NCBI GenBank assembly: GCA_037893245.1
Contig: JBAIAA010001148.1
Span: 62,001 to 126,000, forward strand
From: Crossaster papposus
Lineage: Eukaryota; Echinodermata; Asteroidea; Velatida; Solasteridae
DNA: 64,000 nt
Reading direction: 5' to 3'
The notes beneath the pieces were generated by a model. It saw only the letters and a list, made by a program, of their open reading frames with translations, had not been told where the DNA came from and made no database searches. Of the stretch, positions 21,855 through 34,200 are shown piece after piece (position 1 is the stretch's first letter; each line of letters opens with the position of its first letter). A program made the position numbers and the translations under genes.

Positions 21855-24800
21855 ATGGCTATGCGAGGTGTCTTGAGAGCAGTGTTGATTGACCTGAGTG
21901 GTACATTACACATTGAAAACACCATTGTACCAGGAGCAGTGGAAGCATTAGCAAGGTTCAACCTGAACCTGAACCTGAGACGTCATGGACTCCATGGAGG
22001 TAGGAAATCTTATATATTTGATGGTTGGTTTCCTTCCTCCATGATGGAGGAAGGAAACCAACCATCAAATATATAAGATTTCCTACCTCCATGGTCCAAC
22101 CATGGTCCAACTTAAAACAAATTGAAATCGAGTCACAATTTTCAGTGACTGGACTTTAATATTAATAAGGTGTTTCACGGTAATATTGTTCACGGGCAAA
22201 TTTAGACACGTTGCTGTATGTGTGCGCATCTTCGATCGAAAAACTTTTGCGCTTCCAAGTCGTCATGCGTTCATTCTAAAATGTGCGCGCGTTTAGCAAC
22301 GCGTGTTTAGCAACGCGTGTTAATTTTGCCCTGTGAACAAGATGGCGCATATTACCGTGAAACACCTTATTGAGCCCAACAAGAAAACCACACAACGTGA
22401 AGATTTGAAGTAAATAATAAAGTGCTCATCCGTATTATTGGCGGGGGCCGAATTTTCGGACGTGGCGTCCTTCGGGGCAACAATTCGGCCCCCGCCAATA
22501 ATACGGATGCACTTTATTTACTTCAAATCTTCACGTTATTATAGTGCTACGCAGCTACCTATTTTTCTTCGAAGAAAACCACACAACTGAATTCGCTGCA
22601 AGCAACTGACGTCAGGAATCAAGTCTCATACTAGTACTAGCCCTAGTCTAAGACCCTGCGCACTGGAGTAGACTCCACGCTTAATAATATAGCGCTATAG
22701 CCTGAGCGCAAAGTCTACTCTAGCGCAGGTCCATAGACTAAGGCTATAGTCTCATATACTATACTTATGAGATATTCGACTCAAGTCACACTCGTAGGCT
22801 CATGATCAACACTTGTCTTGAGTTTTTATAGTCCGAGTTACTGGACTCTAGTTATCGCTTTTTTAACATTTGGACATTTGGACATCATCTGGCGCTAGTA
22901 GTGCCAGATGATGTCCAATGTTAAAAAAGCGCTAACTAGAGTCCAGTAACTCAGACTAGAGGTTTTTATACTTTAGTTATAATTGTCGCAGAAAATGATT
23001 GCGGTGATGACTACATCTTGTATAAAAAAAAAGTACACTGCTTAGCGTCAAGTTGCAAAGCCACCTCTGACTGATTGGCAGATTGACGGATAGTCTAAAG
23101 GAATTGTTGAGTTGTGATGTGATAGATGGAGTTAGGTACAGTGAAAGGACTTAAGACTTGGACTTAATAAGCTGGAATATGACTGGCTTCATTGGGGTGA
23201 ACTTTACTCGACCTGACCTTTGACTTTATGACTTTGATATAGACTCCTCAAGTACTGCCTTGTGACTGCCTTGGCACCAACTTGAATCAAGCTTAGAATA
23301 GCTCGACTCAACTCTAGTCACAAGTCAGTGACCTCATCCTTTCACCACAATAAATTGATGATTAATCACCTTTGTCTATTGTTTGATCAAAATTTTAATG
23401 TTGATCAATCCGATCGAACCCAATAGTACTTCACAAAGTTCACAAACTGAAATTTTTCTAATATTTTGTGGAAGTTTGGTTTCGTTTTTGTTTTTCATTA
23501 TTAATCTTTCTTTCTTTTTGTTTGCTTTCATTTATTTGAGCAGGTTAAGATCCGCTCCGGTCAAACTAAAGTTTGTGACTAACACGACCAAGGAGAGCCT
23601 CTCGACACTCCACCATCGCCTTGAGCAATTGGGCTTTGACATCGGAGTTGAAGAGATCTTTTCGTCCCTGACTGCCGCACGGAATGTGGTGATAAAAGGC
23701 GCTCTAAGACCTATGCTCCTCCTTCAAGAGGATGCTGTGAGAGACTTTGAAGGTTGGACAAAATGTATTATCTCGAACTCGTAAGGCCCCCAAAACAATA
23801 TTTCTCATCCAGGTTTTTGAAGATATAAGGGCACCTTTTTATTTTTGCTGGGAAGAGTTTGTATAGACTTTAATCATGATATGATAATAATTAGACTCCA
23901 CCCCTGCATACTTCGCCCTGAAAGACTGCAAAAGTGACAAATTACAATCGGAAGAAAAGTCGCGATGTGAAAAAGAATTGGATTTTCGAAATTGTTTGTT
24001 TTTAATTAAACAAATTAAAATACGGCACCAATTTGTTAAATTTTGTATTTTTTTTTTACCTAAACCCTAATGAAGTTTGAAGATTGTAAAGATGATTCTT
24101 ATACAGTGAAAAAGACATCACATGCATTTCTCGTCTAATTTTCATCTTCTAGATGTGGACAGATTTCTAGCATCTTCACGCTCCTTTCGCTCTCCTTTCC
24201 AAATAAGGAAGGGACAGAGTCTTTATAAGTTTTGTTTGTTTATGTTTTGTGATTTGTTCACAGGCATCTCGACAGATTCTCCCAACGCTGTGGTAGTTGG
24301 ACTTACTCCTGACAACTTTAATTATGCAAGTCTTAACTCGGCGTTCAGGTAAAGACATATTTAAAGCTCTTACCCCCCAAAAGACATTTTGTTTTTTATT
24401 TTTTATTTTTTCCAGCAAAAGTTATTTACTAGTGACTAAGATATCGAAAGAAAAAAAGAAATCCGGTGATGAAGGAATACAATTAAAATAAAACTAAATA
24501 TTTTGAAGAGCACAGACTTCTTTAATTAAAATGTAACTCCTTTGTTCTGTTTACCCAACAATGGACACAAGATATACAGGCATACACAATTTGTGGTTTT
24601 TTCTGTGTGTCATCCATTTGCATGCCAACCAAATTTAGGCCGACTACATGTACTTCGTTTTTAGCCGACAATAAATTCAATCCCAGTCATGGCTTCTAAT
24701 TTTGTCTGTCAAACGTTCAATAGTTTGGTTTTTTTTTTCTTCTTTAGACTAATCCTGAACGGTGCTAAGCTGATAGCTATCCACAAAGCCAGGTACTTCA

Positions 24801-26310
24801 AGAGGCTGGACGGCCTAGCCCTAGGTCCAGGACCCTTCGTGGAAGCCTTGGAGTATGCCAGCGGCACCAAGGCCTCCGTAGTCGGCAAACCAGAGAAGAC
24901 CTTCTTCTTGGAAGCCCTAAGGAGCTTGGGCTGCAGCCCCCAAGAAGCTGTGATGATAGGAGATGTAAGAAGAATCCAATAGAATATACGATGAATGTGC
25001 AGTAACCGCTCATAACGAATTTTTGGCAAGGTACGCACACCTAGAGTTTAAAAATATGAGCAGTGGCAGCTTTTTTTTTAATTCTTTTTTTTAATGGTCG
25101 CCAATATGCTTGTTACCAGATTAATTATGGCAGTTTTCCAAAGGCCAACTTTGTCTTCGTCTCAGGATTTGTTCATGCAGTTTAGAAGTGGGTTAGAAAT
25201 AGAGTCGTAGCTGAAGCCGGGGGGTGGGGGGAGGGGGTGGTAAGCTTTTTGGCAGCCATTTAAACAAATAATATCATTTTTAACAATCAAAAAGCTGCCA
25301 CCACCAAGTTGTAGACTTTAAGAAAAAGTTTATTGTGGTTTATTTGTGTAAACAATTATTTCCTCTGTTTTGTCACTAATTTAAATGCCAGGATGCCAGA
25401 GATGATGTGCATGGCGCCATATCTGCTGGACTTCATGGAATATTAGTCAAAACAGGTCGGACTTTGTTAACTTGTTTTAAAATTAAAAAGACACATATTT
25501 ATTAACAAATTAATTGTTATCTCCTGCAATTAAACATTTTATTTAACAATTAAAACCACATTAGGCGAACTAAAAATAAAATCTAATAAGTTTGAAATCA
25601 TTCTGTTTTTTCTTGTTTGCTTCCAATTGCAAAAAACACTGCACTACATTATAACTTGTAAGGAAGCAATTAGTTTAAGAAATCTCATCTTAGAAAACCC
25701 ATCAGGGTTAGTTTCAAACATAGGGTTAGTTTGAAACTCTAATTAGCTCAACAATAAAATTGGCTATGAACTTCTTTTTTTAAAATAACTTGCATAAAAG
25801 AAGTAATGTTGACGATGTTACTTATAACAAACACATTCGAAACAAAATTTATTTCTCATTAACTTTGTATAAAAACATTCAAGATTTCCAAAGGCTGTGT
25901 CACATTTGTTTTAGATTTTAATTCTGAAGGTTTGCCTAACCCAGTGTAAAGTTTAGGGGGTCCATACCCATCCTAACAAATTTCAACAAAACCTGGTGTT
26001 GGAATTTGACTGGATGGGGATTGTTAGGGTTAATATAACATGTTGTTGATAAATCTAATATATTCTTTCATTTCTTTGCAGAAAGCACACAACAAACCCT
26101 GAAATAAGACTGAAATATTTAGAAATATAATGTACTTAGACTGTCACATTGGTTTCAAGTTTTAAAAGAATTATTTCCAAGAGCAGTTTATTTTTTCCAA
26201 ACACAGGCAAATATCGTCATGGTGATGAGGATCGCATCCAGCCAGGAGCAACCGCTGTCTGCTCTGATTTCTCAGAAGCCGTGCAGCACATTTTGTCCAA
26301 GATGTTATGA
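21855..26310 (+). CDS. HDHD2: Haloacid dehalogenase-like hydrolase domain-containing protein 2
   Basis: HAD-superfamily hydrolase with a phosphatase-type fold; cellular substrate not established. Six exons: 21855-21955, 23544-23752, 24264-24348, 24748-24964, 25392-25455, 26207-26310. Phases add to exactly 259 codons plus stop, the length of human HDHD2. Motif I is [10 protein letters not shown] (D13; the usual second Asp is Ser, as in vertebrate HDHD2). Motif II is [10 protein letters not shown], the cap segment follows, then [20 protein letters not shown], motif III Lys in [10 protein letters not shown], and motif [15 protein letters not shown] across the exon 4/5 junction. Exon 1 uses a weak GTTCAA donor, exon 2 GTTGGA and exon 5 GTCGGA; the others are standard. 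Intron 1 carries five foldback structures. The start ATG at 21855 is followed by an in-frame ATG two codons later. Confidence 0.95.
21992..22094. repeat. Perfect 103-bp palindrome in HDHD2 intron 1
   Basis: 51-bp arms (21992-22042 and 22044-22094) are exact reverse complements around a single G at 22043. The left arm starts CCATGGAGGTAGGAAATC and the centre reads CTTCCTCCAT-G-ATGGAGGAAG. It starts 36 bp after the exon 1 donor. Confidence 0.95.
22166..22373. mobile_element. Foldback element F (HDHD2 intron 1)
   Basis: About 208 bp between inverted ends TAAGGTGTTTCACGGTAATA and its complement TATTACCGTGAAACACCTTA, with inner GTTCACGGGCAAAATT-like arms. Ends in TA, a possible TA target. Confidence 0.75.
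22382..22587. repeat. Hairpin flanked by 16-bp direct repeats
   Basis: Arms of about 58-62 bp at 22394-22457 and 22480-22537 differ by small indels; the core is TATTATTGGCGGGGGCCGAATT. AAGAAAACCACACAAC lies directly on both sides (about 22381-22396 and 22571-22587). Confidence 0.75.
22637..22743. repeat. Imperfect hairpin in HDHD2 intron 1
   Basis: Left arm TAGCCCTAGTCTAAGACCCT... and right arm AGGTCCATAGACTAAGGCTA, with GCGCACTGGAGTAGACT and AGTCTACTCTAGCGC between; about 75-80% complementary by eye. Confidence 0.6.
22831..22955. repeat. Near-perfect hairpin in HDHD2 intron 1
   Basis: Arms GTCCGAGTTACTGGACTC...CGCTTTTTTAACATT...GACATCATCTGGC and the reverse complement, with a GCTAGTA loop. 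A TTGGACAT duplication is present only in the left arm. Confidence 0.75.
25135..25225. repeat. Dispersed repeat K, copy 1 (HDHD2 intron 4)
   Basis: Shares TTTTCCAAA..CCAACTTTGTCTTC, TTCATGCAGTTTAG and GAGCCGG phrases with 39245-39360 and 51618-51735; the right part here is degraded. Confidence 0.5.
25952..26029. repeat. Family B fragment (HDHD2 intron 5)
   Basis: Right end GGGGATTGTTAGGG + TTAA 26030-26033; a diverged left end near GTTTAGGGGGTCCATACCC. Words AACAAAACCTGG and TTTGACTGGATGGGG match the fragment at 20839. Confidence 0.5.
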
Positions 26311-26500
26311 CCCCAACCCCCTTACGTTTCTTCCCTGTAAAGCCGAGCCTAAACTGAAGATAGAATCATAAAGGTAAGTTGGTCATAGTCCAAGAGAAGG
26401 TCTCATGGTAAACAAAAATAGTATGTTTACGGTAACCCGACTGAATTTTTGGGCAGCCAAATTGCAGACCTCTTGCCATTTTGCTAGTTGATAATCTTAA

Positions 26501-26888
26501 AGGGATCGTATACGTTTGGTAATTACTCTAAAAAATTAATGGCAATAAAAACTTACTTGGTAAGAAGTACAGTAGCTTTGGATAGTATAATGCATTTTTA
26601 GAAACTTTTCACTTTGTAGTACTGCGGTTATGGAAAAAGATATCACTTTTTATCCCCAAAAATTTGAATCTGAGAAGCGTTACTGCAGTGACGTTTCTCA
26701 GACTGTGTATTCAAATGCAGATTATTCTTCCTGCGTGGACATAACCGCTCCAGATTTTCGGCAATATCTCAAAATCGCTACCACCTTTTGAAATGAAATT
26801 GTTACAGGTTAGTTGTATGGTATATATCTATAACTATATAGGATTGAAACAAACAATGGGTTCCAATTACCAAACGTGTACGAACCCT
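26501..26888. mobile_element. Family H element (TTAA-flanked, related to family A)
   Basis: TTAA at 26497-26500 and 26889-26892. Ends AGGGATCGTATACGTTTGG and CCAAACGTGTACGAACCCT are inverted. Like family A, the end is AGG..., with TAC and TTGGTAATT at equal spacing. 388 bp, no coding capacity. The remaining 26311-27369 shows no gene. Confidence 0.75.
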
Positions 26889-27369
26889 TTAAATGAACAC
26901 TAGTTTCAATTATTTGTCACAAACATAATCCTATTGCAAACTTAAAACTGGACTAAAATGAGAAATAAACGACAAAATCAAATTATTTTTCTGCCGACCT
27001 ACCTGAATTTTTTTTAGAAGCTATTCCCGTAAAAATGGTCATTCCATGAGGTTGGGACGCAAAGTGTGACTTTTGCTACATTTCTAGTCACATGCTATCT
27101 ATCGACTAAATTATTTGAATATTTACTCCTGAGATTTGGGCAAGCTTGTGCTGTTCTAACATTAGTTTCCTGAGAAATCTGACATTTCAACAATAATTAA
27201 AAACTCCAACGTAACAAGGACAATATTTCTCGTTTATATCTTTTTATCGTGTTGCAAGATTTTTTGGTACAAACCTCTGCATACTCTGCATACCACAAAA
27301 TGGAACTGTACGTATTTCTTTTAAGGTAAATTACAATGGAATTTGTCGAAAAATGTTTCGACTCAAGTG

Positions 27370-30300
27370 TCACACTAGGGTACACCCTTTTGATTCGTTA
27401 TTATTGATATCAGCGAGTTGGTAAGGGGCGAGTTGGTGGGGGGCGAGTAGGTCAGGGGGCGAGTCGACCTGACACCGTTCTTCCCCATCAGAACCTTCAT
27501 CATCTGAATCTTCTTCGCTGAAATCTTGTTCTTCTTTATCTGTATCATCATCTTGATCACTTTCCTCAGACACGCCCAAGGGTTTGTACTGGTAAGAATA
27601 GTCCAAGTCCCTATCCTCATCTGTCTCTTCAACAGGTCCTTCCTCTTCATCCCTGCTTCTACAATCCTCATCACTTGACCCTCTGCAGAAACATAATAAA
27701 TGAGATAAAATGAGTTTGGATACAATTTTATGAGGAGCTCACAGTCTTGTTTCACATAATCACAGGGGGATTTTGTGTTTTTCTTTGTAGTATAACCCAT
27801 CCCCATTAATCTAACGCTTACCCGAACGAACAAGGACAAATTTTCGACAGATAAACCGTTGTTCAAGGATTCTAAGGAGACCTTTGTTATCTTATGTATT
27901 TCAATCATTGTACATCATTTCCAATCTCTCTTAATGACCTCCGTTTCATAAATAAAACCGAAATTGTCGCATAAAGCGTAGAGAAAATGCAGAGCAAAAT
28001 TACCTTTGGCCTTGCATTATAAAAAATAAGTATGCGTAATTTTTTTTTCAAATGTTAGTTAATTATGTGAGCAACAATCCTTGAAAATGAAGGGCACTCT
28101 TAAAGATTTTAAGTTAGGATCTCTTAAAGATATTATTTACATAAAAACATGCATCTATATGTATATAAACAAACAGTAGAGCTTTACTTAATTATGCACA
28201 TATGCAAAAAAGGACAATACCAAGTAAATCACACCAGGGGTCAGGGTTAAACAAATTTTTGGACGAAATTAACTAGCACAATAAATTTTAAACTGTCACA
28301 GGACTGCCCAATTTTTCACAAACTGAATAATCCACTTTTGTTTGGACAAATGTGACCCGCTCTGCAAAAATGAGTCTGATGTCACAAAATACATTTTTAC
28401 GTAAAGGGCTGTTTATTGTCTCGGAGGTGATTTCTTTTTTCAACAAATAATATTTTTGTTTTAAGGCATTTTGGTTTCTCCGACACCTAGATTTTCAGAT
28501 CTGATCAATTGAAAAGATTGTTTTGATCCCTCAATTAAATTTAATACAGGTTTCGTCATTCTCTTACCATAGCATCTAATAAAGCACTACAATTGTAAAT
28601 CTTCATTTCTTTTCAATGACATTTTGAATATAACTAAGAAAAAGCAAGTTTCTCAAAATTGTGAAAGACCAATGCATTACACTACAGAGTTGTGCCATAT
28701 ATCAAATGAAAGCTTATTTCCTGCTTTTTCTGGCCAACTTGACTGTGAAATTGAAAAAACCTTTTTAACCAGTTCGCGCCGGATGACGTATATAAACGCA
28801 ATTTTTTTCTCAAATTCAAAACGGATGACGCATAAACACGCCAAGTTCAAGTTCGGAAATGTATGTCAGCAGCGCGCAAGGCCGGAAATGCGTGGGTGTG
28901 CTTCCCGGCACTATCAGCCTGAACCCGCTTCGGATCGAGTTTCGTTAAAAATAATCCCGCCCGTCGGCTCGGCGATGTTAAAATAATCCTGGCGCGAACT
29001 GGTTAACACATCAGACTCATTTTTGCAGAATGGGTAACAAATATGGGAAAAAAAATATGTGACTGTATTTTCAGCCTAAGCATGTGGTATCGTATTATTG
29101 GATGTGACGTAGCTTACTTTTCGATATCATACATCTCCATATCCATGTTATAGTCCACTGGTCTGCTGCAGACTTGACACATGTTGTTGATGTCGTTGAT
29201 ACATTCAAGGCAATAAAGAGCTGCAGGATTTCAACACACACACACAATACACACCTTATATTATGATCATAATTCACTGCACAGGTTAACAGACTGTTCA
29301 TTGAACTGTAGAACTGAACTGTAGTCAGCACCACTGACTTGCATCACTATATAGACGATGTGCCCTTTGTTTACATCTATATTTAAATGTGATGACATCA
29401 GATCAGGTCACATAATTCAAAAGCGATCTGACCTGCGACGTCACTCTTTAACCAGTTCGCGCCGGATGACGAATATAAACGCAAAAATTTCCCCAAATTC
29501 AAAACGGATGACGAATATATACGCCAAGTTCAAGTTCGGAAATGTATGTCAGCAGCGCGCAAGGCCGGAAATGCGTGGGTGTGCTACCCAGCACTATAGG
29601 CCTGAACACGCTTCGGATCGAGTTTCGTTAAAAATAATCCCGCCCGTCGGCTCGGCGATGTTAAAATAATCCCGGCGCGAACTGGTTAAGCAAATTTTAT
29701 GTAAAACACGATGTGTGCGCATAGGTCGGGGCGGACATCCGGGAACCTTCATAATAACGCGTCATAATACGTACACCGCGCCGATGAAAACGATGATCGC
29801 GCGTGCAGTCTTGTATGCTTCAGTGCAGTGTCGGCGCGCATTGTTTTCATCGGCGCGGTGACCTGTGACGTATGTCCGCTCCGATCTATACTGCCGGGCA
29901 TATTTGAATACAGATGTAAACACGTGACGTCAGAGGGCACATCGTCTATAGACAGGGAAAGATTGACGGTTTTGGAGAACTTGAACCTTGCTCTTGTTTA
30001 TCCTCTGATGCACTTCAACATGCACCCCCCCAACAAAACCTGCGTATAATCCTTCAGTGCACACAACTGAAGTGAATTAGCATGTACCACTGTCATGCAG
30101 TGATCTACTCTCATAGAGGGAGGGTTAAAGATGAAACTGCTACTTGCAATTAATGTGAAGGTGGATTGTTCACAGGGTTGGTTTTTTGGAGGGTCCAGTA
30201 ACATTTGCTTAAAACAATTGCTGAAGGAGTTTGGGTTAATGCGATTGTTATAATATTTGTTTTGAGGAGGGTGTAGACAGTTGGTAGTGTAATGGTCTAT

Positions 30301-31181
30301 AGCTTCCTATAGTTAGCCATAGGACAAGCCTAACCTGGGCACCCTGCATTGGCACAGTCCACAAATCCCTCCTTGTCTTTAACTTTTCCTGCTGCACCGC
30401 AGGTCACACAGTACTTCCATTTGTATCCACAGAACTTTAGAATCATGGCCATAACCTTTGACCTGTGGGGAAAAAACATGGGAATGAAATTTGTAAAAAC
30501 TAATGTTAACACCTCCCACCCGCGTATATTTGTTTTACACCGCAGCGAAGGGTTTCTTGTCGTAACACTGGCAATTCCACTCTTGAAAGGAGACTCACGA
30601 ATACGAAGTACACTGTACACAGCGCGCGCGAAAACATACGATCGTGTATGTGCACAGCCACAGCCACATGCACATTGTACATTGTACAATTAACATATTA
30701 AAGCTAGCTGAATTATAGCTCCATGGGCTAAATTCGTTTTCCTTGCTCTATGGCTGAACTACGCCCATGGCTGAACTGAGTCGAGCACGATGAATATTGG
30801 TTTGAAAAATTAAGATTTGTGGCCACCGTGTATGTATGCCCTGATAAATAAACGAAATGAAATGAAACTATTTGTTTATGAAGTATAATTCACAAGCTGG
30901 CTGTGTGCATCAGGACGGATCCATCCAGGATTTTCAAAAAGGAGGGGTCAGGGGCATTTTCATTTTTATTTTTTTTGTACACTGTCTTTGTATTTGTTGT
31001 GGTTTCATGGCCAAATAAATAATAAATAATACAAACGTATGTGTAATATGATAATATCGAAAACCGCGTCTTGCGCCCTCAGCGCTGCAACTAGTGCCAG
31101 CCTACTGAACGTATTCGTAGTCTTGTTACAAGGCTGTAATGAAGAGTGAACCCTTCGCTGCGGTGTAAAAAAAATATACGC

Positions 31182-31212
<31 letters not shown>

Positions 31213-34200
31213 CTCCCTCTCCCCTCCGCATGTTTGTTAAAATTCAACCTTCCGGAAAAAATTGAATATGGCCTCAATTCTCAGAAATTGTTAGTGTATT
31301 TCTTGAATTTGTTCATTGGGATCGTGGAAAAAATACTCTAACTGTTGATACATGTATGTATGTTGAAGCAGTGCCGATGATACAAATAACTAGTAAAGAG
31401 TCGAGCCAAGTCGAGTCGAGTGACAAATTTAGCTTGTGTCAAATGTTAAGTAGCAGCTTCATTCAAGTCGATTTCAAGTTTTTTGATGAGGGACTTGAGT
31501 CAAGTCATTTGTTTGAGTGACTCGAGTTGAGTCGCGTCATTTACCTGTCGGGACTCGAGTCAAGTTGAGTCGACAAAAGTGTGACTCGAGTGGTGTCATT
31601 ATTAGTTAACATACCTTGACGCAATGTGGCTGGCAACACCATAATCCCTAGTGCCCTGGTTGACATTCTTCTTGTTCCTCTTGAGGAATTTCTTGAAGCC
31701 GCCGCGCCGTCGGAGAATCTGATTGTACAGCCAGACGGAGCGCACCCGCTCTCTCTCAGGGTAGTGCTTACACATGATGAGACGACGCAGACGAAGTCCA
31801 TAGGCCTCAAAAATAATGAGGAATAAGGAGATGGCAAAGATGATACCTGCGGGGCAATTAGAAGTTTTGGGAGGATTGTAAAATGTCTTTGAGTCTATTA
31901 CTCGGTCGTATGATTTAAGATACAGCCAATAAGATTTTGTTCTCTCCTATTCTATCCATGCACAAGTAGTCCTAGAGTTGGAATGACTCGAGTCAATGAC
32001 TCGACTCAAAATATTTTACGACTCGACTCCCGACAGGTAAAAGACTGGACTCGAGTCCCTCTAAGACTCAACTTGATTTGTGCAAAGCTACTAATCCTAA
32101 CACTTTAGTCCCAAAAATAAAGGCAAAACTTTGCCGAAAAATTATTATTTTGCAATGACTTACAGTGTAAAATTGATGTTCACTTTGCAAAGACGATGCT
32201 ATATAAAGCGGTAATATCATGTACCGACATGCAGTACACTGTGTCACAGGTTTTTCCAATTCATGGTTTCACCATTGCTTTGGGCGATTTCTAAATAAAA
32301 ATCAAATAAGTTAAGATCCCCTAATATATATTAGGCCCTTATTTGATTTGTATATTTCAGGTCATTTTAGCCAGTAAGAAGTTTGCAGCAGTTTTGATCT
32401 TATTCTAATTACAAATGCCAACAAATGACGTTCTTTCTTGTGTTTGTATATTATTTATAGTGTTTTAATAGTGTACAAACTAATCTATAAATTGTGACTC
32501 GACTCGACTTGACTCAAGTCACTTTGAAATGACTCAACTCGATTTGAGTCACGAAATATTATTAACTTGTTACAACTCTGACTCTTTCAACTGGGCAAGA
32601 GGGAGTTATAGGGAGACATTTGATGCCATCTTGACTGATTCCTGCCGATCTATTAGCCCCATAAATGTGGCTCAAATCCTGTTTTCCTGTAATTTTGAGG
32701 AGGTTTTGGAAAATGTTTATCCACAAATATGACCATGAAATAATGGTAGTCAAATTTCAGTGATGACTGTTTTATGTTGCTGATCCCCATTTTATTTATT
32801 TGAGCTCGACAGCATAGCATAGAGTCTTTCCACAGGTACATACAGAGATGGTCAATGTGTGACTCACAATACAGAGTCCAGCATTTGATCCACATTTATG
32901 GGGCTAGCCTCTATTTTGCCTAAATGGGCAAAGCCTTGTGCAAGTTATAGGCTCTGCGCACCTTCAAATGAGGGCGCTGTTCACCTAGCAACCGTACTTC
33001 CTCAAATAATCACTGGTATTTCGCACTGCTGTGCTCCTCGTTTATTTGATACTCGTATACCAGTGGGGTTGCTTTGCTGACTCTCTTAATAAATTGTGTT
33101 TTCACCTAGAATATCACAGCCGGAACCAGACACTAAATTAAAGTCAAGTAAGATGGGGTCGATATGGACTCCCCATAACTCCCCTTTTTTTTCGCTGAGG
33201 AGGTACTTGTGCAGGAAGCCCTTACCCAATTATACAAAATTCTGTGAGCTGTAATCACATTACCTATCACTCTGTAGGTTCCTTTGTCGGGCAGCGAAGG
33301 ATGGGGAAGGCACTTGGTCGTGTCCAAGTCAAAGTTGCTGATTTGTCGAGGATCCAGAGACTGAATAAGAGCTCGGTAGATGTCGGCCAGAATCCCATCT
33401 CCCTGCACATCCAACGACACCGAACCAGGAGCTGTTGATGGGTTATAAACCAGGTAAACAGTGCAATGCCAAACTATCTCCATCATTAATTTAGTCTCCT
33501 CTTGAACGACATTATGTCTTGTACTTTAACTGTTATATGTGACCTGTTCCAACAAAACCTGGACAAAGTCGTACAATGTGTTTTATTACAATGTACTCGT
33601 GAAGTCATTTCGGGGCAGATTTTACCATTTGGAGATTTTGAATTTGTCTGTATCACAAACTATCAAACAACACTCTTCCCAAATTTAAACATAATCCGTC
33701 CCCCAGAAGTGTGTTTTTAAAAGCTGTTTATCTCATGATTAGGTTGTCCGGGTTTTATCACTAAATCCTTTCACCAGGGGAGATAGGGTAAGGGTACATG
33801 TAAATGATACATCATTTTAAAGCCGAGAACCTAGAGAATTTGAAAAGAAACTAAATCTAAAAAAATAAAATTGTCAATTTTGTCCGGGTTTCGTTGGGTC
33901 AGGTAACATATATCAGACAAGTGTGCCTTCAAACACAAACTATTAATCAATCAATCAAACATTTACTTTTGTGAAATGTGTCCCAACTGAAATGTTGCAC
34001 AGCAGAGTGTGAAGTTACGCCAAAGTGCTTAGTAAAATCAGCTGTAGGTGATCCGTTTTTGTCTATACAATGTATTGGATAATGTTTTGGTGCTTAGCAC
34101 AATGGTGACTGTACTGTACATGTTCCTTGTGGTTAACAATTTCTGTCAGATATAATTTATTCATTCTGTCCCAATGCATATTAACTCACAGTTGATATGT

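Larger units (their letters stand above)
29350..29950. mobile_element. Family D element, copy 2, with two nested insertions
   Basis: Ends TATAGACGATGTGCCC and GGGCACATCGTCTATA. Relative to copy 1 (14353) it contains a family C element (29452-29685) placed in a TTAA, and a second GC-rich foldback (about 29726-29893) placed between GTGCGCATA and TGCCGGGCA. Confidence 0.82.

Noticed and set aside
21560-21961. 133-codon minus-strand frame over HDHD2 exon 1
   Set aside because: Antisense shadow, no recognised domain, and it overlaps a clear HDHD2 exon.
27033-27080. Similarity of GGTCATTCCATGAGGTTGGG..CAAAGTGTGAC to 62583-62620
   Set aside because: A real short dispersed repeat, but only about 40 bp is alignable by eye; borders cannot be given.
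28624-28986. 120-codon open frame similar to frames at 29358-29669 and 49914-50117
   Set aside because: All three cross copies of the 234-bp family C element. Similarity comes from the recent DNA copies; the frames start in unrelated flanks and have no recognised domain.
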